A stretch of 64,000 bases of DNA. Source: Maridesulfovibrio sp. Lineage in GTDB: Bacteria > Desulfobacterota > Desulfovibrionia > Desulfovibrionales > Desulfovibrionaceae. Below, piece by piece: positions 53,439-61,688 of the stretch. A program made the position numbers and the translations under genes. Location: contig NZ_OY780933.1 in NCBI RefSeq assembly GCF_963676065.1, forward strand, positions 3,738,501-3,802,500. Reading direction: 5' to 3'. How positions within the stretch are numbered: position 1 is the first letter of the stretch; each line of letters begins with the position of its first letter. The notes beneath the pieces were generated by a model. The model saw only the letters and a list, made by a program, of their open reading frames with translations. It did not search any database and was not told the origin of the DNA.

Positions 53439-54299
53439 TTACTGGTCAGTCCATTCGGCGTAGCGTTCAGGATATTTCTCAATAAACTTGCGCCCGGCAT
53501 CTTTGGGATCCATGCCGTTTTTAATCCAGACCATAACTTCAGCCATTTCTTCGGGAGCCCAAAGGAATTTGTCCATGACTGAATACACTTCAGGCATGTC
53601 CTCCTTCAATCCTTTCCGCACAAGAGTCACAATCTGTCCGTCATCAACCGAACCATAAATTTGTTTAGGGTCCTTCAAATATTTCAGATCCCACACTCCC
53701 CACATCCAATGCGGAGTCCAACCGGTAACAACGCACCATTTATTTTGGCGTAAACGATCCTTGAGGGCAGCGGTCATCATAGCACCTGTGGATTCAACCA
53801 GTTCCAGATCATCAACACCGTATTCGCTTATAGCATTTTCAGTTTGCTGCATTACTCCTGAACCAGAATCGATTCCTATAATTTCATTATCAAACTTGTC
53901 CGCGTTGGCATTTAATTCATCAATACTGTCAATAGTTACATAGGAAGGAACAACCAATCCGCTCTGCACACCAACCATATTAGGCCCAAGATTGACCAGT
54001 TTATTTCCCATAGCCTTTAAATTGGATCTCTGAATAGGCTGCCAAGATGCCAATGTTCCTGTGACATCACCATTAGCTACGGCCATATACATGAAACCAA
54101 CGGACACAGGAGTTAACTCCACTTCGTACCCCAATTTTTCCAAAATGGCTCTCATGACATTTACTGAAGCCAATTCTGAAGACCATTCCACATAAGCAAG
54201 TTCTACCTGGCCTTTACTTTTTGCCAATGCCGGCCCTACCAGAAGAAAGACTAGTGCTAATGAACAAACAACAAAAAAACATTTGTTTTTTAAAAACAT
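53439..54299 (-). CDS. Orphan betaine-type solute-binding protein (OpuAC-like)
   Basis: A 286-residue periplasmic binding protein with a signal peptide cleavable after ALA. The aromatic box used to hold quaternary ammonium compounds is visible ('WSSELASVNVM', 'WQPIQ', 'WCVVTGWTPHWMWGVWDLKYL'). No permease or ATPase is adjacent. It may serve a distant transporter or signal binding of a betaine. Divergent from the LysR gene, with a 193-base gap. Confidence 0.85.
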   Translation of the reverse strand: MFLKNKCFFVVCSLALVFLLVGPALAKSKGQVELAYVEWSSELASVNVMRAILEKLGYEVELTPVSVGFMYMAVANGDVTGTLASWQPIQRSNLKAMGNKLVNLGPNMVGVQSGLVVPSYVTIDSIDELNANADKFDNEIIGIDSGSGVMQQTENAISEYGVDDLELVESTGAMMTAALKDRLRQNKWCVVTGWTPHWMWGVWDLKYLKDPKQIYGSVDDGQIVTLVRKGLKEDMPEVYSVMDKFLWAPEEMAEVMVWIKNGMDPKDAGRKFIEKYPERYAEWTDQ

Positions 54300-54492
54300 A
54301 ATACTCTCCTTAATATCATTAAATAGACACGTCCTTTATGGATACAGCTTCAATATTGCGCTCCCATACGACCTCTGATACTTCAAAGTGGTGTTACCGA
54401 TGGGCATGGACGAATCAAAATTTTTAAGACAAATTTATTGCTTTTGAACAACAAAAAATTTTCATGCTTATTACAAAAGAAATTACTGACAA
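54300..54492. other. Divergent regulatory region of binding protein and LysR gene
   Basis: 193 AT-rich bases. The expected LysR T-N11-A site cannot be picked with confidence. No gene seen. Confidence 0.35.
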
Positions 54493-55359
54493 ATGAGAAA
54501 AAATCTGGACATCCATCTACTGCGCAGTTTTTGCGAAGTGGCTAAACAGGGAAGCTTCACAGCTGCGGCGAAAAGGATACACCTTACCCAATCAGCTATT
54601 AGTGCGCAGATACGTCGTCTTGAAACAGGTCTTGGCACCCGGCTGCTGGAGCGCGATAATCGTAGCGTCGTCTTGACTGAAGTAGGCGAACGGCTACTGG
54701 TATATGCCAAACGCATTTTAGCACTTAACGACACCGCATTGGACGATCTGGGCATGTCCGAGGACCTTCAAGGCGTAGTCCGACTCGGCATCCCATCCGA
54801 CTATGCAGCGCATCTTCTGCCTAAGGTTCTTGAAAAATTCAAGGATCAATACCCCAACGTACGTCTGGAATTATTTTGCGAATTGTCTGTAGATTTGCTT
54901 GGTCTACTTCATAGAGGACGGATTGATCTAGCGTTGGTTACCCGACAGCATAATTCTTCTGGAGGAGATTTAGTCCGGCGTGAAAAATTGGTATGGGTAG
55001 GACGATCCCAAACACAATCCTTCCTAACCGACCCGCTGCCGCTTGCCCTTTTTCCACCGGGTTTTTGTATATTTCGTGAAAATGCCCTTGAAGCACTAAG
55101 CAAGCAGGGACGAAAATGGCGCATAGTATGTACCAGCCGAAGTCTTTCCGGTATTCGTGCGGCGGTCTCTGCCGGGCTGGCTGTTTCAGTTGTTGCCGAA
55201 CATACTCTCTCACAGGATATGTCCATTTTGACTACCGATGAAGGATTTCCAGACCTACCGGAAATTGAAATTGCACTACACACTGCAGGTGGAGAAGATA
55301 TACTTTCACCACCCGCAGGCGCATTAGCAAAATTCCTCAAGGAAACGCTTTCTGACTAA
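54493..55359 (+). CDS. LysR-type transcriptional regulator
   Basis: A 288-residue LTTR. HTH at about 8-60 ('LHLLRSFCEVAKQGSFTAAAKRIHLTQSAISAQIRRLETGLG') and an effector-binding periplasmic-protein-like domain (about 90-285). Neither divergent gene is a known LysR target; the betaine-type binding protein is the closest. It has no overlap with neighbours. Confidence 0.92.
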   Translation: MRKNLDIHLLRSFCEVAKQGSFTAAAKRIHLTQSAISAQIRRLETGLGTRLLERDNRSVVLTEVGERLLVYAKRILALNDTALDDLGMSEDLQGVVRLGIPSDYAAHLLPKVLEKFKDQYPNVRLELFCELSVDLLGLLHRGRIDLALVTRQHNSSGGDLVRREKLVWVGRSQTQSFLTDPLPLALFPPGFCIFRENALEALSKQGRKWRIVCTSRSLSGIRAAVSAGLAVSVVAEHTLSQDMSILTTDEGFPDLPEIEIALHTAGGEDILSPPAGALAKFLKETLSD

Positions 55360-55416
55360 GAATCTTTGGAAAAGACTGGCTACAAGAGAGGTTAGCTTTA
55401 CGGGAGGCATCATCTA

Positions 55417-56037
55417 TTAAAATGCACGCAATGGAGCCTCGCACTCCATACTCCCCCATCTTTTAAATCCCGTTGCCTCTACGCCGAATTCATGAAGAAT
55501 CTTCCCCACGATGTGTCCTGTCATATCCGCAACAGATTGTGGATGGTTGTAATACGTCATCATGGGAGGCATGACCACAACCCCCATTTCGGTAAGAGAA
55601 AGCATATTACGTAAATGTATCGGACTTAGCGGAGTCTCCCGGGCAATCATGACCAGTTTGCGCCGTTCCTTTATAGTTACATCCGCTGCCCGAAGGAGCA
55701 GGTTATCCGAATAACCGCTACAAACTCCGGCAACAGTCTTCATACTGCACGGGACAATAACCATCCCTTCGGTAACAAATGTACCGCTGGCAATGTTTGC
55801 TCCCACATCTTCACGGTCATAAATCCGGGTAGCGTAGTCACCCAGTTGAGATTCGGTTATATGCGTTTCATGTTCAAGCGTGCGGACTCCGCCATTGCTG
55901 ATCACTAAATGAGTTTCCCAATCCGGCAGCAGCCGCAAGGTTTTAAGCAGTTCCAAAGCCAGTGCAGAACCGCTGGCACCGCTGATGCCAACAGTAAGAC
56001 GTTTTCTTCGGGGGTACTCCCTAATTTTATCCAACAT
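55417..56037 (-). CDS. UbiX-like flavin prenyltransferase
   Basis: A 206-residue flavoprotein starting MLDKIREYPRRKRLTVGISGASG. It has the FMN site 'VGISGASGSALALELLK', 'IVPCSMKTVAGVCSGYSDNLLLRAADV' and 'RKLVMIARETPLSPIHLRNM', all typical of UbiX/Pad1. UbiX makes prenylated FMN for a UbiD decarboxylase, but no UbiD gene is in the window. AAGGAGAA precedes the ATG; the upstream 48-codon extension overlaps the IclR gene and is rejected. It lies 52 bases after the IclR gene on the same strand. Confidence 0.88.
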   Translation of the reverse strand: MLDKIREYPRRKRLTVGISGASGSALALELLKTLRLLPDWETHLVISNGGVRTLEHETHITESQLGDYATRIYDREDVGANIASGTFVTEGMVIVPCSMKTVAGVCSGYSDNLLLRAADVTIKERRKLVMIARETPLSPIHLRNMLSLTEMGVVVMPPMMTYYNHPQSVADMTGHIVGKILHEFGVEATGFKRWGSMECEAPLRAF

Positions 56038-56089
56038 ACTTTTCTCCTTGATACCGCAGAACCTACCCCATAAATTCCGATAAATTAGA

Positions 56090-56905
56090 CTATTCAACAA
56101 GCTGTCCAACAGCCGCATCAATATCAAACGAAAAAGAGATGTCCGGAGCATGAAACATCTTGGAGGCTTCAGCCGCAGCATTTGGGATTTCGTAAAGCAA
56201 CTTTTGAGAGAAGTACCTATCCAGACGCACTGTAGGAACTGAGCAACTTATTGTAGCAATAATCTTCCCTGTATCATCGAACACTGGAGCAGCAACACAT
56301 CGCACCCCTTTATAGAGCTCTTCAAAGTCAAAACCTATACCCTGTTCGCGAATACATTCTATCTCTTTATATATACTGTTGATAATCTCAGTCGTGATAC
56401 TGAAATCACTATGTCGCAATTCCTTAATAAAACGACGTAACTCCTCCTCAGGCAAAAATGCTAAAAAGACCTTGCCAGACGCAGAAAGGTAGGCTGGAAA
56501 AGAGGTTCCTATTACAGAATCCATCTGCAACGCATGGTCCGAACCGACCTGATGGACAACGACCATATTCAATCCGGAAAGCACACTAAGGTTGATCGTT
56601 TCATTTACTTTATCACGCAGAGCACTAAGGATAGGATTGAGGGTTACCCCCATGTCGCTTTGCGAAGCAATCTGCTTACCCAGTTTGTGAAATTTAAGAG
56701 TCAAGGTATATGCTCCCCCACGTTCAAGCTGGCGCACATAACCCAACTCTTCCAGAGTACGCAGAATCCGCTGCAATGTTCCCTTGGGGATTGAACACTT
56801 TTCATTGAGAGCTTTCAATGTCCAGTTGCTTTTTATCGCCATTGTTTCAATGACAAAAAGAGCTTTTTCTAAAGACCGCATCATAAAATATTTATCGTCA
56901 GCCAT
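56090..56905 (-). CDS. IclR-type transcriptional regulator
   Basis: A 271-residue IclR protein: winged HTH about 10-65 ('LFVIETMAIKSNWTLKALNEKCSIPKGTLQRILRTLEELGYV') and an effector-binding GAF-like domain (about 85-255). Regulators of this class often control catabolic genes for aromatic or small organic acids. It lies between the BCCT transporter and UbiX-like gene, all leftward. GAGGAAAG precedes the ATG. Confidence 0.92.
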   Translation of the reverse strand: MADDKYFMMRSLEKALFVIETMAIKSNWTLKALNEKCSIPKGTLQRILRTLEELGYVRQLERGGAYTLTLKFHKLGKQIASQSDMGVTLNPILSALRDKVNETINLSVLSGLNMVVVHQVGSDHALQMDSVIGTSFPAYLSASGKVFLAFLPEEELRRFIKELRHSDFSITTEIINSIYKEIECIREQGIGFDFEELYKGVRCVAAPVFDDTGKIIATISCSVPTVRLDRYFSQKLLYEIPNAAAEASKMFHAPDISFSFDIDAAVGQLVE

Positions 56906-56987
56906 TACTTTCCTCGAAAACTACATTTTCCGTTATTAATATAGACAAAATCACTATCGTTATAGGCCGGCAAAGACATTCATAGCG

Positions 56988-58553
56988 TTAGCTATTTTCC
57001 GATTTATTGTCTAGCCAATCAGGTTTGTCCAATAAGTAAATACCTTCCTTCACAAGCGACACGCACATGGCAAAAGTAAACAGCATCATCGGGAATCCTG
57101 CCAATGAGATCAGCCCGCGTACAGGATCAATCCCCCCTGAGATACACAACACATAAGCGATAAGCCCCACGACAATCCCCCATAAAATTTTAAGCTTCTT
57201 GGGAGGCTCCTCGCTTGCTCTAACCCCCTTGGTGGAAATGATTGCAAGCGTTGCCACAAGAGAATCCGTCATAGTTGCGAATGAAAAAACAATTGTGACC
57301 ACGAAAATACCCATCAGGATCTGACTGAAAGGAAACTGGGCAAGCAAAATATAAACCATGGACTCCATACCGTATTCGTGGATACCGGACCACACATCGA
57401 CCAAACCACTCCACTGGAAATACACGGCAGTCCCGCCAAAGGTGGCAATCCAGAAATGACAGAAGATAGTCGGAGGAATTACATTTACCAGAATAAACTG
57501 ACGGATGGTTCTGCCCTTGCCCAGCCGCGCAAGAAAATGTCCCAGCAACGGTGCGAAAATAAAGAATATCTCCATGTATGGGACAAGCCACTGCATAGGC
57601 CATTTATCTTCAATCTGCATGGTATTAAGCAGGGTGCTGTTTCGAAAAAAATTATTCACGAAATACCCGAAGGACTCAACCCCGAGACCAAGGATAAACA
57701 AGGTCGGCCCGGCAAAAAGAACCAGAGCCATAAAGAAAAGAAATGCCCTCGTGGTTCCCGTAGACAGATAACGCATACCTTTTTTAAGGCCAGAATAAGA
57801 GGAGAGAACATAAATCGGGATGATTATGGCCGCTGCTGCTGCCCATGTTCCCGCCCCAGGAGTATAATCGAAGAGCCGTCCGGCCCCGCTGCCGATCTGC
57901 ATAAGCCCCGCTCCCATACTGGTGGCAATAGCGCAACATAGCGAAAAAAGACAGACAGCATGCACTGTCGGCGCGAGAACAGGACGCAATTTTTCTGGGA
58001 AAATAGCGTACATTCCAGCGGCAACCGACAACGGATAATTACGATTGTAGCTCACCAAAGCGATTGCCACCGCGCAAACGGTATAAAAACAATACTGGGC
58101 AATGGTCCAATGCAGGGTGGTCTGGGCAATGGCAAAGACCCCGGCATCTTTGGAACCGGGTTCTATGTTCAGACTCAACGGAGGTTGCATCATATGATAT
58201 ATCGGCTCACCCATGGCCCAAAAAAGAATTCCGATCCCTATACAGCCGCAAAGAGAAAGAGCGAACCACTGCCAGAAAGTGAATTCCGGTTTTGCATCCT
58301 TACCACCCAGCCTGATATTTCCTATAGGAGAGAAAGCAATCCCTGCGGTAAACATGACTATAATTATCCCCAAGGACACTTCCAGCCAGCCGAAATTCAC
58401 ATGAATCCATTGCATTACCCCCCCGAGAAAAGAAGCCAGCCCCTCATGATATACCAATCCCAAAGTAATGCCGACGACCAGCAGAATAAATCCGGGCCAG
58501 AAAGTATAGTGATTAAGCTTGCTCCGTTCTTCTAGGTTTTCTGCTTCTGACAT
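56988..58553 (-). CDS. BCCT-family transporter (betaine/carnitine/choline type)
   Basis: A 521-residue transporter starting MSEAENLEERSKLNHY. It has twelve predicted helices and the conserved BCCT patterns 'GIGILFWAMGEPIYHM' and 'ATTLHWTIAQY' (with the Trp segment), plus 'HFWIATFGGTAVYFQWSG'. BCCT proteins import quaternary ammonium or sulfonium compounds such as betaine, carnitine, choline or DMSP. ATG has GGAGAAAG upstream; a 15-codon longer frame does not. Divergent from the kor operon, so the substrate may feed that pathway. The N- and C-tails are short. Confidence 0.93.
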   Translation of the reverse strand: MSEAENLEERSKLNHYTFWPGFILLVVGITLGLVYHEGLASFLGGVMQWIHVNFGWLEVSLGIIIVMFTAGIAFSPIGNIRLGGKDAKPEFTFWQWFALSLCGCIGIGILFWAMGEPIYHMMQPPLSLNIEPGSKDAGVFAIAQTTLHWTIAQYCFYTVCAVAIALVSYNRNYPLSVAAGMYAIFPEKLRPVLAPTVHAVCLFSLCCAIATSMGAGLMQIGSGAGRLFDYTPGAGTWAAAAAIIIPIYVLSSYSGLKKGMRYLSTGTTRAFLFFMALVLFAGPTLFILGLGVESFGYFVNNFFRNSTLLNTMQIEDKWPMQWLVPYMEIFFIFAPLLGHFLARLGKGRTIRQFILVNVIPPTIFCHFWIATFGGTAVYFQWSGLVDVWSGIHEYGMESMVYILLAQFPFSQILMGIFVVTIVFSFATMTDSLVATLAIISTKGVRASEEPPKKLKILWGIVVGLIAYVLCISGGIDPVRGLISLAGFPMMLFTFAMCVSLVKEGIYLLDKPDWLDNKSENS

Positions 58554-59043
58554 AAACTTTCTCCATTTATCCGAAGACTTATCAACATTGCCGCACACGG
58601 TGCCAGCACGACTTTACTCCACTTCTGCCAGACTTCGATAAGCAGATAGCTTAGCCGAGCCCAATCCACTTTTTAAAACGCTGCACCACTTAGTGGTAAG
58701 CCTAAGGCAAACATAAAAGTGATGTCAATGGGGATCATATTTAAATCTACTAAACAAAAACATTCTTTCTCCATAGCCATTGCATTTTACAAAGACATCT
58801 ATTTTATATTTAAATATCTTCAATTACGCATGGATATTTTTTAAAACGAGGGTTGACGATAATTCAAACCTCGGCTAATGTTCAAATTAACGGTACGTCA
58901 TACCACTATTTGGCACGATGTTTTTTAATCAATGAGGTCTGTACAAAGCCACTTCGGCATTCATAGTGGTACACTATACCGTAATGTGGAATGGAATTTT
59001 TTAGCACAACTGACAAACCATAACAAATTTCATTGAGGTGAAC
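58554..59043. other. Divergent regulatory region between BCCT and kor operons
   Basis: About 490 bases. It contains a TACCACTAT (near 58901) and ATAGTGGTA (near 58965) inverted repeat with a loop of about 55 bases, which may be an operator. A TGGCAC (near 58913) lacks the matching -12 element for a sigma-54 promoter. No gene seen. Confidence 0.35.
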
Positions 59044-60114
59044 ATGACCCAGGAAACTTTGTTTTTGAAAAACACGGAAACCTTTGCCGAGAGTCTGGCC
59101 CGATGCGGAGTAAAGTATCACTTCGCATACCCAATTACTCCGGCAACGGATGTCATGAAACGCATGGCTGTCATTCTGCCTAAATATGGCGGGGAAATGA
59201 TGCAGATGGAAAGTGAGCTGGCAGTATCCAGCGCTCTTGCAGGTGCGGCCTGCACGGGAAAGCTGGTCGCCACTTCCAGCTCCGGCCCTGGCTTGACCCT
59301 GATGCATGAAGCCATCGGTTTCATGTGCGCGGCGGAACTGCCCTGCATAGTCTTCGATTCCATGCGCGTAGGCCCCGGTGATGGAGACATCCTCGGCGCA
59401 CAGAGTGACTACTATGTTGTGACGAGAGGCGGAGGGCACGGAGATTACCATACCATAGTCATGGCCCCTTCCTCCGGACAGGAAATCGCAGACATAATGC
59501 CCCACGGAGTGCGTCTGGCCTACAAATACCGCACCCCGGTCCTCTTCGTCCTTGACGGCGTAAGTGCCCAGACCACCGAGTCCACCACCCTTCCGGCCTA
59601 CAACGATTACTCCGCTGAATTCGACACTTCAGCATGGGCCTTCACCGGGACCAAGGATCACGCCAAACGCGCCCTCATCACTGGCAGCTATTCCCATGAA
59701 GATGGTTACGAATTGAATGAAATGCTCCGCGCAAAATACGAAATAATCCGCGAAAATGAGCAGATGTGGGAGCAGGAACAGGTCGAAGACGCGGATCTGG
59801 TCATTGCAGCCTTCGGCATCCATGGCCGCATGTGCCGCGACATGATCGCCAAAATGCGGACCGAAGGCAAAAAAGTCGGTTTCATCCGCCCCATCACCCT
59901 GTGGCCTTTCCCGAACAACGCCTTTCAGGCCCTGCCTGACTCAGTGAATAACATTCTCGTAGTTGAAATGAACCACGGGCAGATGGTTGATGATGTCCGC
60001 CTTGCCGTGAACGGACGCACTCCTGTTCACTTCCTGGGCAAAACCGGCGGAGACCAGCCGATGAACACCCTGGCAGAAATGATTGCCGAAGCAGACAGAA
60101 TCCTGGGGGAATAA
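59044..60114 (+). CDS. korA: 2-oxoacid:ferredoxin oxidoreductase alpha subunit
   Basis: A 356-residue alpha subunit (pyrimidine/transketolase-like domains) starting MTQETLF behind GAGG. 'FAYPITPATDVMKRMAVIL' and 'ELAVSSALAGAACTGKLVATSSSGPGLTLM' are typical of KorA/VorA. The C-terminal domain contains 'GFIRPITLWPFP'. The complex oxidises a 2-oxoacid to acyl-CoA and CO2, giving reduced ferredoxin. First gene of korABCD; a GTG two codons earlier is a weaker alternative. Confidence 0.93.
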   Translation: MTQETLFLKNTETFAESLARCGVKYHFAYPITPATDVMKRMAVILPKYGGEMMQMESELAVSSALAGAACTGKLVATSSSGPGLTLMHEAIGFMCAAELPCIVFDSMRVGPGDGDILGAQSDYYVVTRGGGHGDYHTIVMAPSSGQEIADIMPHGVRLAYKYRTPVLFVLDGVSAQTTESTTLPAYNDYSAEFDTSAWAFTGTKDHAKRALITGSYSHEDGYELNEMLRAKYEIIRENEQMWEQEQVEDADLVIAAFGIHGRMCRDMIAKMRTEGKKVGFIRPITLWPFPNNAFQALPDSVNNILVVEMNHGQMVDDVRLAVNGRTPVHFLGKTGGDQPMNTLAEMIAEADRILGE

Positions 60115-60117
60115 ATC

Positions 60118-60879
60118 ATGCAAAATCTCAGCACCAAATACGGCAAGACCTTAAATCTGGACAAACTGACCAGTTATTGCCCCGGTTGCGGACACGGCAT
60201 CGTGACCAGACTGGTGGCCGAAGCCATCGAGGAACTGGGCGTAATGGAAAGAACCATTGCCATTGTCGGCATCGGCTGTGGCGGGTTCTCCCATCATTAT
60301 ATGGATATCGATGCCATTGAGGCCACTCACGGACGCTCTCCCTCATTTGCCATCGGCTACAAGCTAGCCATGCCGGAGAACATCGTCTTCACCTATGCAG
60401 GTGACGGCGACACCTGCGCCATCGGCCTCGGCGATCTAATGCATGCGGCCAACAAGGGCATGCCCGTCACCACCATCATGGTCAACAACACCGTCTTTGG
60501 CATGACAGGCGGACAGATGTCCCCCACGACACTTGAAGGACAGGTCACCGCCACCTCGGTCAAGGGCCGCAACATAAGTTCTCAAGGCTACCCTCTGCTG
60601 GTACCGGAAATGATGCAGTCCATGCCCGGAGTAAAATATCTGGCCCGTGAAAGCGTAAACTCCCCCAAGGCCGTGCGCAAAGCCAAGAAAAGCATCCGCA
60701 AGGCTTTTGAATGTCAGGTCAAAGGACTGGGCTACTCCTTCGTTGAAGTGATCGTACCCTGTCCCACCGGACTCAAAATGAACGTCAAGGATTCCTATCA
60801 GCGGTGCGGCACCGAAATGACAGACTATTTCAAACCTCAGGTCTTCAAAGACGAAACGGAGCAAGACGATGTTGCATAA
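60118..60879 (+). CDS. korB: 2-oxoacid:ferredoxin oxidoreductase beta subunit
   Basis: A 253-residue beta subunit holding the TPP site: CPGCGHGI (21-28), TPP motif GDGDTCAIGLGDLMHAANKG (101-120) and 'NNTVFGMTGGQMSPTT' (about 129-144). It lies 3 bases after the alpha gene. Its Cys motif can hold a [4Fe-4S] cluster as in other KorB subunits. Second gene of korABCD. Confidence 0.93.
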   Translation: MQNLSTKYGKTLNLDKLTSYCPGCGHGIVTRLVAEAIEELGVMERTIAIVGIGCGGFSHHYMDIDAIEATHGRSPSFAIGYKLAMPENIVFTYAGDGDTCAIGLGDLMHAANKGMPVTTIMVNNTVFGMTGGQMSPTTLEGQVTATSVKGRNISSQGYPLLVPEMMQSMPGVKYLARESVNSPKAVRKAKKSIRKAFECQVKGLGYSFVEVIVPCPTGLKMNVKDSYQRCGTEMTDYFKPQVFKDETEQDDVA

Positions 60880-61408
60880 ATGTATGTTTTCAGGTTCCGG
60901 CGGACAGGGTTCCGCACTCATGGCAAAAATTGTCTGCCTCGGCGCCATCAAGGAAGGTCTGAAAGTGGTCATGACCCAAACCTACGGTATCGAGCAGCGC
61001 GGCGGAGACTCTACCGCCTTTGTAATCGTTTCAGACGACCCTATCGGCAGCCCCATTGTGGAAAACGATGCCAACGTAGCCGTAGCCCTTAGCCAGTCCA
61101 TCTACGAAAACTGTTTTGAAGGCGTTGTTCCCGGTGGAAAGCTTTTCACCAACAGTTCCATTGTTGAAGAAACAAAGGAAGCGGAAGGTTTCGAACAAAA
61201 AATGCTCCCGGTATCCGACATGGCAGTAGAACTCGGCACAGTACGCTGCGCCAACATGGTTATGTTGGGAGCGGTACTCGCCGGGACTGAAATGCTCAAG
61301 CTGGAAACAGCTGAGGAAGTGATTCGGGAAACCTTCGGGGCCAAGAAACCCAAACTGGTTGACCTGAACATTGAAGCGTTGCGCACTGGCTTTGCCGCAG
61401 TGAAATAA
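60869..61408 (+). CDS. korC: 2-oxoacid:ferredoxin oxidoreductase gamma subunit
   Basis: A 179-residue gamma subunit with the CoA-binding pattern 'FSGSGGQGSALMAKIVC' at 7-23 and 'QTYGIEQRGGDSTAFVIVSD' at 40-58. It overlaps korB by 11 bases. The subunit contributes CoA binding to the complex. Confidence 0.92.
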   Translation: MLHKCMFSGSGGQGSALMAKIVCLGAIKEGLKVVMTQTYGIEQRGGDSTAFVIVSDDPIGSPIVENDANVAVALSQSIYENCFEGVVPGGKLFTNSSIVEETKEAEGFEQKMLPVSDMAVELGTVRCANMVMLGAVLAGTEMLKLETAEEVIRETFGAKKPKLVDLNIEALRTGFAAVK

Positions 61409-61419
61409 GGAGGCTGAAA

Positions 61420-61632
61420 ATGGCAGAAAAACATCATGTGATAGATGCACGCCGCTGCAAGGCATGCGGGCTTTGCGTGGACACCTGCCCCAAAGGTGTT
61501 CTTGCGCTGGGCAGTGCGATCAATGGTCAGGGATACAACTATGTTGAACAGGCAAATCCTGAAAAATGTGTCAAGTGCGATATCTGCGGCATTATCTGCC
61601 CCGATGTGGCTATTGGAGTTGTCACCGAATAA
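61420..61632 (+). CDS. korD: 2-oxoacid:ferredoxin oxidoreductase delta subunit (ferredoxin)
   Basis: A 70-residue two-[4Fe-4S] ferredoxin with 'CKACGLCVDTCPKG' and 'CVKCDICGIICPD' motifs. AAGGAGG precedes the ATG. Fourth gene of korABCD, passing electrons to the cellular ferredoxin pool. Confidence 0.93.
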   Translation: MAEKHHVIDARRCKACGLCVDTCPKGVLALGSAINGQGYNYVEQANPEKCVKCDICGIICPDVAIGVVTE

Positions 61633-61640
61633 TTTACAGC

Positions 61641-61668
61641 CCCCTTCCCGGACCAAAACGGGAAGGGG
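61641..61668 (+). terminator. Intercistronic hairpin between korD and the acyl-CoA synthetase
   Basis: CCCCTTCCCG / CGGGAAGGGG with an 8-base loop. No T tract follows, so it looks like an mRNA-stabilising or processing structure rather than a full terminator. Confidence 0.6.
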
Positions 61669-61688
61669 ATTTCACGGAGTTTTTTACC

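Noticed and set aside
58910..58930. Sigma-54 promoter upstream of korA
   Set aside because: TGGCAC is present but the -12 element TTGC is absent at the right distance.
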